Positions 1-7,162 of a stretch of 7,162 bases of DNA are shown piece after piece. This DNA is from WHSM01 sp050701635. GTDB lineage: Bacteria; Actinomycetota; Actinomycetes; Mycobacteriales; Micromonosporaceae. The notes beneath the pieces were generated by a model. That model worked only from the letters and a program-made list of their open reading frames with translations. It did no database searches and was not told the origin of the DNA. Each line of letters begins with the position of its first letter. Positions within the stretch are counted from its first letter, which is position 1. Location of the stretch: NCBI GenBank assembly GCA_050701635.1, contig JBOGDF010000288.1, forward strand, positions 1 through 7,162. Direction: 5' to 3'. The position numbers and the translations under genes are program-made.

Positions 1-2874
1 GTGCCGGCCCAGCTCGCTGTACGCGGCACCGAGCCGGCGCAGCGCCTGCGCCTGCCCGAGGTCCTCGCCGAGCTCGCGGGCCAGCGCCAGCGCCTCCCGC
101 AGTACGCCGACCGCGGCGCCGGGGTTCCCCGCCTGCCGGTACGCCTCGCCCAGCCCGCGCATCGCGTGGATCACGCCGCGCTGGTCGCCCCGGCGCTCCG
201 CGATCTGCTTCGCCTGCCGGTAGCTGTGGGCCGCGTCGCCGGGCTGCCCCAGCTCCAGCCGTACGCTGCCCAGCGAGGCGAGGATCCACGGCTTCAGCCA
301 GGTCCGGTCGACAGCGCCGACCGGCTCGGCGCCGTCGGCCGGCTCCGGCGTGGCGGCGGTGTCGGCGGCGTCGGGGTCGGCCAGGTGGGCGGCGTCGGCG
401 AGGGCGAGGGCACGTACCAGGGAATCGGCGGCGGCGGACAGCTCCCCGGTGAGGTGCTGCAGCAGGCCGAGGCTGCGCAGCACGTCCATCTGCAGCGACC
501 GGTCGCCGGTGTCCTCCGCGAGCCGCAGCGCCTCGGTGTGGCTGGCGATCGCCTCGGTGAGCCGGCCGCTGAACCCGTACGCCTCGCCGAGCCGGTGCAG
601 GGTGACCGCCAGCAGCGGCGTGGGGCCGAGCGCGCGTACCGTCTCCGCGGCCGGCTCCAGCAGGCGCAGCGCCTCCGGGTTCTCGCCGTGGTCGAGCGCC
701 AGCCGCCCGAGCCCGGAGCGCATCGCGGCGACGCCGATCCGGTCGTCTGCGGCCGCGGCGGCTTCGCTCGCCAGCTGGTGGCTGCGGCGCCAGTCGTCCC
801 AGCCGCCGCGGATCTCGAAGAACGTGGCGAGCGCGTGCGCCAGCTGCCAGGCGGGGGTAGCGAGCCGGTGGCCGCAGCCGGACTCGATCAGCGCCAGCAG
901 GGTGGCGGACTCGGCGGCGTACCAGGCGTACGGGTCTTCGGCGATCGCCGCCCCGGTGGCGGCGAGGTCGACCGGCGGCGGGTCGAAGCCGCGCACCCGG
1001 TCGCCGGTACGCCCTACCGCGTACGCCGTGAGCGTCGTACCGGCCCGCAGCCAGCGCGTCAGCACCGCCTCCCGGTGCGCCGGGGTGTCCTCGGCGCGGG
1101 CGCGTTCGGCGGCGAACACCCTGGTCAGGTCGTGCAGCCGGTAGCGCGGCTGGCCGGCCCCGTCCACCCCGGCGGGCTCCAGCAGCTGCGCGTCGACCAG
1201 CCGCTCCACCAGGTTCTCCGCCTCGGCCTCGTCCACGTCGCATCCGGCGGCGACCAGCCAGCCGGCGAAGTCCGGCACCGGCGCCATCGCGGCGGTACGC
1301 AGCGCCTCCCGCTCGTCGGCGTCGAGCCCGGCGTAGCTGAGCGCCAGCGAGGCCCGTACCTCCAGGTCGCCGGCGCGCAGCTCGTCCAGCCGGCGGTGCT
1401 CGTCGGCGAGCCGTACCGCCAGCCGGGACAGCGGCCAGTGCGGCTTGGCCGACAGCCGGGCGCCGGCGGTACGCACCGCGAGCGGCAGGGTGCCGCACAG
1501 CCGTACGATCTGCTCCGCCGCGGCCGCCTCTGCCCGCACCCGGTCCGGCCCCGCGATCCGGCCCAGCAACGTGGTCGCGGCCTCCGGATCCAGTACGTCG
1601 AGCTGCCGCCGGGTGAAGCCTTCCAGCCCGGCCAGCGGGCGCCGGCTGGTGACCAGCACCGCGCCCGCGGTGGGCAGCAGCGGGCGTACCTGCGCCTCGT
1701 CCGCGGCGTCGTCCAGCACCACCAGGATCCGCCGGTCGGCCGCCCGGGAGCGGAACAGCCGGGCGCGTTCGTCCAGGCTCTCCGGCACCTGGGTCGCCGG
1801 CACCCCGAGCGCCCGCAGAAACTGCGCCAGCACCCGATCGGGTGGCGTCGGCTGGGGCTGGCCGCCGCGGAGGTTGACGAACAGCTGCCCGCCGCCGAAC
1901 TCGGCACGCAGCAGGTGGCCGGCGCGTACCGCCAGCGCGGTCTTGCCGACGCCGCCCTGGCCGTACACCACCACGCCCGGCACCACCCCGGGCGCCGGCA
2001 CCGCGCCGAGCGTGTCCACCAGGTGGCGTACCGACCCGTCGCGCCCGGTGAAGTCGGCCAGGTCGGGCGGCAGCTGCGCCGGCGCCTCCGGCCGCTGTGC
2101 CGGTTCAGACTCGGTGGCGGCGTCCGGCGCCGGCACGGTCAGCGACGGGCTGTCGGTGAGCAGCTGATGGTGCAGCTCCCGCACCTGCTGGCTCGGCTCG
2201 ATGCCGAGCTCGTCGTTCCAGACCCGCCACATCCGCTGGTACGTCGCCAGCGCGTCCGGCCGCCGTCCGGCCCGGTGCAGCGCCAGCATCAGCAGCCGCC
2301 ACGGCTTGTCCTGGTACGGCGCGCTACGGGTCAGCTCGTGCAGCATCGACAGCACCTGCTCGGAGCTACCGTGGTCGATCCGCAGCTCGGCCAGCGCCTC
2401 GGCCGCCTCCACCCGGGACTGTTCCCAGCGGTGGGCGGCCGCCTCCAGCAGCGGCACCGTACGGGTGTCGGCCAGCGCCGGCCCGCGCCACAGCGCGAGT
2501 CCGGCGTCGAGCTGGTCGATGGCGTACGACGGGTCGGTGGCGGCGCGGGCGTCGGCCACCAGGGCGTCGAATCGTCCCCGGTCGGTCTCGTCGGGGGCCA
2601 CGCTGAGGGCGTAGCCGTTCGGGACGGCGCGCAGCGGCTGCTGGTCGCCGTCGCCCAGCATCGCGCGCAGTCGCCAGACGTAGTGCGGCAGCAGCCGGGC
2701 GGCCGACGCGGGCGGCGTACCACCCCAGAGGGTGTCGATCAGCCAGTCCCGGTCCATCGGCTGGTCCGGGTGCAGCAGCAGTACGGCGAGCAGCGTGCGT
2801 TGCTTGCTGGCGCGTACCGGCAGCCAGGCCTGGCCGTCCCAGACCTCAAGCGGCCCCAACATCCGATATCGCAC
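1..2874 (-). CDS. AfsR/SARP-family transcriptional regulator with NB-ARC and TPR domains (3' end beyond window)
   Basis: Probable DNA-binding activator of the SARP/AfsR class; 958 codons are present and the frame is still open at the left edge. The N-terminus (M-R-Y-R-M-L-G-P-L-E-V) and residues 1 to about 90 match the OmpR-like winged helix of SARPs. A BTAD follows to about residue 240, with the typical LGIEPS segment near 222. The NB-ARC ATPase module has Walker A GQGGVGKT (305-312), Walker B LVVLDD (D388, D389), a GLPL-like CGTLPLA (460-466) and an MHD-like LHD (580-582). From about residue 690 the sequence becomes Leu/Ala-rich TPR-like helices, interrupted near 825-858 by an acidic Ala/Pro-rich stretch. 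The GTG at 2874 is chosen because an in-frame TAG lies five codons upstream, a GGGGG tract sits 6 nt before it, and the start matches the family; ATG at 2862 is the alternative. Such proteins often control secondary metabolism or development, but no biosynthetic cluster is visible here, so the target is unknown. Confidence 0.93.
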   Translation of the reverse strand, partial: MRYRMLGPLEVWDGQAWLPVRASKQRTLLAVLLLHPDQPMDRDWLIDTLWGGTPPASAARLLPHYVWRLRAMLGDGDQQPLRAVPNGYALSVAPDETDRGRFDALVADARAATDPSYAIDQLDAGLALWRGPALADTRTVPLLEAAAHRWEQSRVEAAEALAELRIDHGSSEQVLSMLHELTRSAPYQDKPWRLLMLALHRAGRRPDALATYQRMWRVWNDELGIEPSQQVRELHHQLLTDSPSLTVPAPDAATESEPAQRPEAPAQLPPDLADFTGRDGSVRHLVDTLGAVPAPGVVPGVVVYGQGGVGKTALAVRAGHLLRAEFGGGQLFVNLRGGQPQPTPPDRVLAQFLRALGVPATQVPESLDERARLFRSRAADRRILVVLDDAADEAQVRPLLPTAGAVLVTSRRPLAGLEGFTRRQLDVLDPEAATTLLGRIAGPDRVRAEAAAAEQIVRLCGTLPLAVRTAGARLSAKPHWPLSRLAVRLADEHRRLDELRAGDLEVRASLALSYAGLDADEREALRTAAMAPVPDFAGWLVAAGCDVDEAEAENLVERLVDAQLLEPAGVDGAGQPRYRLHDLTRVFAAERARAEDTPAHREAVLTRWLRAGTTLTAYAVGRTGDRVRGFDPPPVDLAATGAAIAEDPYAWYAAESATLLALIESGCGHRLATPAWQLAHALATFFEIRGGWDDWRRSHQLASEAAAAADDRIGVAAMRSGLGRLALDHGENPEALRLLEPAAETVRALGPTPLLAVTLHRLGEAYGFSGRLTEAIASHTEALRLAEDTGDRSLQMDVLRSLGLLQHLTGELSAAADSLVRALALADAAHLADPDAADTAATPEPADGAEPVGAVDRTWLKPWILASLGSVRLELGQPGDAAHSYRQAKQIAERRGDQRGVIHAMRGLGEAYRQAGNPGAAVGVLREALALARELGEDLGQAQALRRLGAAYSELGRH

Positions 2875-2960
2875 GGATGGCCCCCGACACTAGATCGTGA
2901 GTAGACCACTGGCACAGCGGACTACGAGATGATTGTTCGCTGTCCGTGCAAGCCCCGCTA

Positions 2961-2974
2961 CCCGCCGGTGCGGG
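2961..2974 (-). terminator. Short GC hairpin just after the nucleotidyltransferase stop codon
   Basis: Read on the minus strand, CCCGC-ACCG-GCGGG gives a 5-bp all-GC stem with a 4-nt loop, extendable by one G-U pair, starting one base past the TGA of the gene ending at 2976. There is no U tract, which is common in actinobacterial terminators. It lies between this gene and the AfsR-like gene on the same strand. The stem is short, so chance formation in GC-rich DNA cannot be excluded. Confidence 0.35.
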
Positions 2975-2975
2975 C

Positions 2976-3677
2976 TCAGCCGAACAGGTCGCCGATCACG
3001 CCGGCGGCGGGGCGGCCCCGTTTGGCGAGCTCCTCGGCCTGCGCGGTGAGTTTGGCGTCGAGCTCGTCGACGTGCGCGTGGTCCAGCGCGGCCCGGTGCA
3101 CGGCGTCCACGCTGTCCTTGAAGTAGGTACGGGTGAGCAGCCCTTCCACCACGGCGGTGGCGACCCGGGCCTCCCCGAGCAGCAGTACGGCGCCGTCGGT
3201 GTCGTACCACTCGGCGAGCCGGCGCGCCTTGGACTGCAGCGACCGGGCGTGGCACCAGGCTTCCCGTGCCAGGGTGGCGAACTCGCGGCCGGTGGCCTCG
3301 GCGAGCCGCGCCAGGTGGGTGTCGCGCAGCCGGTCGTGCCAGCCGTCGGGGTCGAACAGCGGCTTGGTGGTGAGGTACTGATCCGCCGCCAGCGGCCAGG
3401 AGGTGGACAGCGTACGGGCGTGCCGCAGGTACTTGTCGGCGCCGATCACGCCGAGATCCACGATCACACCGTTGATCTGGCGGGTGGCCGGGCGCGGGCC
3501 GGCGCCTTCCCGGTACGTCACCACCACCAGATCCACCGCGCCGGTGTCGTCGCCGTGCGCCAGTGCCCCGTGTACGCCGATCGCGACCACGTCCGCGGAC
3601 CACTTCCGCTGTACGGCGTCGGCCACATCTTCGGCGACCTGCCACGGCGGGGTGCTGGGGAGCGAAGTACTGGGCAC
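2976..3677 (-). CDS. Nucleotidyltransferase-fold protein with degenerate catalytic motif
   Basis: 233 aa. The N-terminal part resembles the polymerase-beta/kanamycin-nucleotidyltransferase fold. After a predicted helix comes VHGALAHGDDTGAVDLVVV (35-53), the place of the usual G-S...D-x-D motif, and then VIVDLGVI with D74, matching the third carboxylate strand. The rest (about 90-233) is helical and rich in charged residues, like the C-terminal domain of these enzymes. The usual G-S is G-A (37-38) and the first Asp of D-x-D is Ala (A47-V48-D49), so adenylyl or nucleotidyl transfer may be weakened or lost. The frame is open back to a GTG at 3779. The GTG at 3677 is preferred because the upstream 34 residues are Pro/Arg/Gly-rich and look non-coding; GTG 3695 and ATG 3728 are alternatives, and none has a strong ribosome binding site. 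Family members include aminoglycoside-modifying enzymes and uncharacterised house proteins; the substrate cannot be read from sequence. Confidence 0.8.
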   Translation of the reverse strand: MPSTSLPSTPPWQVAEDVADAVQRKWSADVVAIGVHGALAHGDDTGAVDLVVVTYREGAGPRPATRQINGVIVDLGVIGADKYLRHARTLSTSWPLAADQYLTTKPLFDPDGWHDRLRDTHLARLAEATGREFATLAREAWCHARSLQSKARRLAEWYDTDGAVLLLGEARVATAVVEGLLTRTYFKDSVDAVHRAALDHAHVDELDAKLTAQAEELAKRGRPAAGVIGDLFG

Positions 3678-3784
3678 GCCGCCATTCTGCGGCACGTGGC
3701 CCCCGGCTGCCGACCCCCGGGCGCGCATCGGCTCCGATCGACGGGGTGGTACATGTTGAGTGGATGATCGCGCCGGCACGGCGC

Positions 3785-3793
3785 GGGGAGGAG
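3785..3793 (+). promoter_or_regulatory. Ribosome binding site fixing the HAD hydrolase start
   Basis: GGGGAGGAG lies 6 nt before GTG 3800, a near-ideal Shine-Dalgarno. It decides for GTG 3800 over the in-frame ATG at 3764, which has no well-placed purine tract and would add 12 residues ahead of the conserved first beta strand of the HAD fold. Confidence 0.8.
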
Positions 3794-3799
3794 CGACGG

Positions 3800-4504
3800 G
3801 TGATCGACGCGGTGATCTTCGACTGGGGCGGCACCCTGACGCCGTGGCGGACCATGGACTTCGATCTGGAGGCCGCGGCGCTGGCGCAGGCGGCGGCGCC
3901 GCCGTACCACGGGGACGCGGCGGCGGCGCTGCGGATCGCGGGGGACACCGTCTGGGCGCGTTCCCGGGACAACCACCTCAGCGCCACCCTGGCCGATGTG
4001 TTCACCGCCGCGGGGCTGCGGATGGACGCCGGCCGGCTGCGGGCGTACCGGGATTTCTGGGAGCCGGCGACGGTCACCGACCCGGAGGCGCCCGAGCTGC
4101 TGAGGGGCTTGCGGGAGCGCGGCGTCAAGGTCGGGATCCTGTCGAACACGGTGTGGCCGCGCGACTGGCACGAGGAGATCTTCGCCCGCGACGGCGTACT
4201 GGAGCTGATCGACGGCGCGGTCTACAGCTCCGAGATCCCGTGGACCAAGCCGCATCCGGAGGCGTTCAAGGCCGCGATGGCGGCGGTGTCCGCTGCCGAT
4301 CCGGCGCGTTGCGTCTTCGTCGGGGACCGGCCTTTCGAGGATGTGTACGGTGCCCGCCAGGTCGGGATGCGTACGGTGCTGCTGCCGCACAGCGAGATCC
4401 CGGAGCAGCAGCGCGGTCACACCGACGGCGAGCCGGACGCCGTGATCGCCCGCCTCGCCGACCTGCTACCCCTGGTCGAAAGCTGGCGCACGGTGCCGGC
4501 CTGA
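3800..4504 (+). CDS. HAD-superfamily hydrolase with DWGGT motif
   Basis: 234 aa cytoplasmic phosphatase-like protein with all four HAD motifs in order. Motif I is F-D-W-G-G-T (nucleophile D8), motif II is S-N-T (S115), motif III is K-P-H-P (K150) and motif IV is G-D-R-P-F-E-D (D176, D181). Residues of about 20-85 form a helical cap inserted after motif I (subclass I type). In motif I the usual second Asp, the general acid/base two residues after the nucleophile, is Gly (G10). Phosphonatase-type HADs have Ala at this position (DWAGT), and DWGGT is a variant I associate with actinobacterial HAD proteins, so the position need not mean a dead enzyme, but it does suggest different chemistry or a slow phosphatase. 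The substrate is unknown. The gene is divergent from the nucleotidyltransferase, with about 120 bp between the chosen starts, and convergent with the ABC cassette. Confidence 0.9.
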   Translation: MIDAVIFDWGGTLTPWRTMDFDLEAAALAQAAAPPYHGDAAAALRIAGDTVWARSRDNHLSATLADVFTAAGLRMDAGRLRAYRDFWEPATVTDPEAPELLRGLRERGVKVGILSNTVWPRDWHEEIFARDGVLELIDGAVYSSEIPWTKPHPEAFKAAMAAVSAADPARCVFVGDRPFEDVYGARQVGMRTVLLPHSEIPEQQRGHTDGEPDAVIARLADLLPLVESWRTVPA

Positions 4505-4522
4505 GCCGCGCTGCCGGCGGCC

Positions 4523-4546
4523 CCCGCTGAACCGCTGCTCAGTGGG
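4523..4546 (+). terminator. Candidate terminator hairpin between convergent genes
   Basis: CCCGCTGA / TCAGTGGG forms an 8-bp stem with one G-U wobble and an 8-nt loop, starting 18 nt after the HAD stop codon. A second smaller hairpin (GCCGC-GCTGCCG-GCGGC, 4505-4521) abuts the stop codon. No U tract follows. The 105-bp gap to the convergent permease remnant is where a terminator is expected, and the stem could serve either strand. Confidence 0.45.
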
Positions 4547-5420
4547 TAGGCGCTCCAGCAGGCGGATCGTCACGGTGTCGCCGGCGTGGCGGAAACCTCA
4601 TCGTTGGGTTTACGCCAGGCGGCGCTCCACCGCGAGCCGGGACCGGGTGAGCAGCCCCGCGCCGAGCATCGCGATCAGCGGCACCACGACCATGGTGAGC
4701 AGCAGCAGCTGCCACGGCATCACCAGCGGTAGCGCGGGGCCGGTCTCGCCCTCTGCCGCGGCCTGCCGGTTCATCGCGATGATCAGTACGGTCGCGCCGC
4801 CCAACCCGGCGAGGCCCCCGAGCATCGTCCCGAGCCCCGCGATCACCCCGGACTGGGCGAGCGTCAACCGGCGGCGCAGCCCCGGCGTGGCGCCGACCGC
4901 GGCGAGCGTGGACAGGTCGGCTCGGCCGTCGGCCGCCACCAGTCCGGTGGCGATCGCCGAGGCTCCCAGCGTGATCAGCGCGGCGATGCCGGCGAGGATC
5001 AGCAAGGTGGGGTCCGCCTCGTGCTGCGGTCCGCGCTCCACGTAGACGGTGGAGTCGGCGCCGAGGGTCTCCAGCGCGGCGTTCAGCCGGTCCTCGTGCG
5101 CGGCCGTGATCTCCTCACCCGAGCTGGCCACGACCGCCGCTGGTTGCAGGGGGAGTTTCATCTCGGCGGCGAGCTTGGTGGACACCACCGCGGAGTACTC
5201 CGACAGCGTCCCGGTACGCATCAGGTACGCGGGCGCGCGTACCCGTACCGGTTCCGGCTGGTCCGCCCCCGCGTCGGGTCCGGGGGAGACCATCATGGTC
5301 ACGGTGCCCCGGTCCACCAGCAGCGGGTCGGCGACCAGTACGCCGCCCGCGTCCAGTACGCCACGCGCGGTCTCCAGCTCCGCCGGCGTCGCCCCGGTGA
5401 GCACCGCCAGCGCCGAGCCG

Positions 5421-6301
<881 letters not shown>

Positions 6302-6305
<4 letters not shown>

Positions 6306-6874
6306 CGGTTCACCTCGTGGGGGGTCGCCGCCGCGGTGGGGGCGGGGGAGGGGGCGGGGGTCGTACGGTGTCGCACCAGGCGGGCTTCGCAGTGGTCCAG
6401 CCAGCGCACCTCGGCCTCCACCCGGAAGATCAGCGAGTCCAGCACCAGCAGCCACGACAGCTCGCCGGCGCGCTCCGAGCCCTTCATCCGGGTGTACTCC
6501 TGCAACGTACGGACGCTCGCCGTACGCTGCGCCTGCACCACGGCGGTGACGTCGACCCCGGGGGTGGTGACCGCCAGCGCCAGCTTGATCGCCAGCTCGT
6601 CGCGGGGCCGGTCCACGCGTTCCACCGGGGTGGTGAACCAGCGCGCCAGCGCGTCCCGCCCGGCGCCGGTGATCTGGAACGTACGCTGCCCGCCGTCCGA
6701 CTCCGGCAGCTCCTCGACCAACTCGTCGCGCTCGAGCCGGGACAGCGTGGTGTAGACCTGCCCGATGTTGAGCGGCCAGGTGCCGCCGGTGGACTCCTCG
6801 AACGCGGTACGCAGCTGGTAGCCGTACATCGGGCCGCGTTCCAGCAGCGCGAGTAGGCCGTACTTGATGCTCAC
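6302..6874 (-). CDS. PadR-family transcriptional regulator
   Basis: 190 aa probable repressor of its own operon. Residues 1 to about 80 are the PadR winged helix: S-I-K-Y-G-L-L-A-L-L, M-Y-G-Y-Q-L (helix start), then G-Q-V-Y-T-T-L-S-R-L-E-R recognition helix and a wing ending Q-R-T-F-Q-I-T. Residues of about 90-170 are the long-helix dimerisation domain of the larger PadR subfamily (Vir_act_alpha_C-like), ending L-D-H-C-E-A-R. The last about 20 residues are Pro/Ala/Thr-rich and probably disordered; they are encoded by the C-rich complement of a G-quadruplex tract. Start GTG 6874 has GAGGAG 7 nt upstream and matches the family N-terminus; longer in-frame starts up to 7057 would read through the promoter and the end of the preceding gene. 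PadR proteins next to ABC exporters usually bind the toxic compound exported and lift repression. The ligand here is unknown. Confidence 0.93.
6338..6360 (+). other. Perfect four-tract G-quadruplex motif (G5N1)x3G5
   Basis: Four runs of five G at 6338-6342, 6344-6348, 6350-6354 and 6356-6360 are separated by single bases (C, A, C). An extra run of six G is at 6319-6324. The tract lies on the strand that is template for padR transcription, 33 bp before the ATPase start codon, and encodes the Pro/Ala tail of PadR. One-base loops and five-G runs are predicted to give a very stable structure. Confidence 0.85.
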
Positions 6875-6881
6875 GGGCGGG

Positions 6882-6887
6882 CTCCTC
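6882..6887 (-). promoter_or_regulatory. Ribosome binding site of the padR-like gene
   Basis: GAGGAG on the minus strand, 7 nt before GTG 6874. It decides this start against longer in-frame candidates that lie upstream of the promoter. Confidence 0.8.
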
Positions 6888-6910
6888 GGCTCAGTGTGGG
6901 TGCCGTAGCG

Positions 6911-6934
6911 AGATACATATCTAGTATGCATACT
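6911..6934. promoter_or_regulatory. Twin palindromic operator, probably for PadR autoregulation
   Basis: Two 12-bp dyads abut with no gap: AGATACATATCT (6911-6922, arms AGATA/TATCT) and AGTATGCATACT (6923-6934, a perfect palindrome). Together they form the most AT-rich block in the window and cover the -10 hexamer and most of the promoter spacer. PadR-family operators are typically AT-rich palindromes of ATGT/ACAT type, so binding by the adjacent regulator is a reasonable inference. Confidence 0.65.
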
Positions 6935-6946
6935 CGGTATAGTCAA
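6918..6946 (-). promoter_or_regulatory. Sigma-70-like promoter of the PadR-ABC operon
   Basis: On the minus strand, TTGACT (6941-6946) and TAGATA (6918-6923) are spaced by 17 bp, close to the sigma-70/HrdB consensus at -35 and weaker at -10. The predicted start of transcription near 6911 leaves a leader of about 37 nt before GTG 6874. Overlap with the twin palindrome suggests repression by blocking RNA polymerase. Confidence 0.6.
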
Positions 6947-6980
6947 GCCCGCAGAGCCGTCAGCAGGCGTTTCGGCCCGG

Positions 6981-7162
6981 TTAGTCCGGAACTCCCGGCA
7001 GTGCCACGGTCGGTGGTTGATTCGCGGCGGTACGCCACCGGCTGGCGCGTACCGCACAGTCCACCAGCGCGTCGACGCCGAGCTGGCGGTCGGCGCCGCG
7101 GGTGGCCCCCAGCGTGGCCCGCCACACCGCCGCGGCGCGCTCCTCGAGCTGCAGCGCCAGCG
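6981..7162 (-). CDS. DUF4439 ferritin-like domain protein, C-terminal fragment (5' end beyond window)
   Basis: 59 codons plus TAA, entering from the right edge with two bases of a split codon. The translation begins L-A-L-Q-L-E-E-R-A-A-A-V-W-R-A and continues as an Ala/Arg-rich amphipathic helix (D-A-L-V-D-C-A-V-R-A-S-R-W-R), ending P-P-T-V-A-L-P-G-V-P-D. This two-helix pattern with a final Pro-rich T-V-x-x-P-G tail matches my recollection of the C-terminus of actinobacterial DUF4439 (ferritin-like) proteins, whose function is not established. G/C at third positions is high across the fragment. It stops 35 bp before the -35 element of the PadR operon and so is probably a separate transcription unit. 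The domain assignment rests on only 59 residues. Confidence 0.65.
   Translation of the reverse strand, partial: LALQLEERAAAVWRATLGATRGADRQLGVDALVDCAVRASRWRTAANQPPTVALPGVPD

Noticed and set aside
1..2904. Stop-free plus-strand frame of 967 codons opposite the AfsR-like gene
   Set aside because: Its translation is low-complexity Arg/Gly/Pro/Gln-rich with no domain. The minus strand carries clear winged-helix, BTAD, NB-ARC and TPR motifs over the whole span. Long antisense open frames are expected in GC-rich DNA.
2886..2930. Promoter for the AfsR-like gene: GTGCCA, 17 bp, TAGTGT on the minus strand
   Set aside because: The spacing is right, but the hexamers match consensus at only 4 and 3 of 6 positions. 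Similar matches arise by chance, so it is not listed as a feature.
3740..3770. AT-richer patch with TACATGT in the divergent nucleotidyltransferase/HAD gap as a shared promoter or operator
   Set aside because: No -35/-10 pair with proper spacing was found on either strand, and the palindrome ACATGT is only 6 bp.
2890..4149. Long minus-strand frame (419 codons) across the HAD and nucleotidyltransferase genes
   Set aside because: It is antisense to the HAD motifs and out of frame with the nucleotidyltransferase. The product is Arg/Ala/Pro-rich without recognisable motifs.
4590..4620. AAACC/GGTTT inverted repeat near the permease stop as a terminator
   Set aside because: A 5-bp, AT-containing stem with a 9-nt loop that overlaps the stop codon is too unstable to support a call.
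6947..6968. Possible terminator hairpin after the DUF4439-like gene (GCCTGC/GCGGGC arms, 10-nt loop)
   Set aside because: It is only 6 bp with one G-U pair and a long loop, and directly abuts the -35 hexamer of the PadR promoter. Too weak to call.

Overview
The window is high-GC actinomycete chromosome. Coding stretches have strong G/C bias at third codon positions, GTG starts are frequent, and the genes (SARP/AfsR-type regulator, FtsX-type ABC exporter, PadR regulator, DUF4439 protein) are typical of Actinobacteria. Frequent GTAC tetranucleotides across codon junctions remind me of Micromonosporaceae-like genomes, but the family assignment is inference only.

Layout. Positions 1-2874 (minus) hold most of a large AfsR/SARP regulator (winged helix, BTAD, NB-ARC, TPR) whose C-terminus runs off the left edge. 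Upstream on the same strand, 2976-3677, is a nucleotidyltransferase-fold protein with an eroded catalytic motif, followed by a small hairpin. Divergent from it, 3800-4504 (plus) encodes a HAD-superfamily hydrolase with a strong ribosome binding site. This gene converges on a minus-strand cassette reading right to left: a PadR-family repressor (6302-6874), an ABC exporter ATPase (5421-6305, overlapping by ATGA) and the C-terminal remnant of an FtsX-like permease (4610 to about 5611). At the right edge, 6981-7162 (minus) is the C-terminal end of a DUF4439 ferritin-like protein that no simple start-to-stop ORF would show.

How the parts relate. The PadR-ATPase-permease set has the layout of a self-regulated ABC export operon: a promoter covered by two abutting palindromes, then PadR, then the translationally coupled ATPase. 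The exporter looks broken. The coding signal jumps from the ATPase frame to the permease frame around 5600, and the N-terminal half of the permease is absent, as expected from a deletion that fused the two genes out of frame. The AfsR-like regulator, nucleotidyltransferase and HAD protein show no evident pathway link to this cassette.

I see no clearly new system. The points most worth a second look are the deletion junction in the ABC operon, a perfect G5N1G5N1G5N1G5 tract at the padR/ATPase boundary, the twin-palindrome operator, and the eroded active site in the nucleotidyltransferase. All intergenic gaps are about 120 bp or less. No tRNA, rRNA, CRISPR array or insertion sequence was seen.
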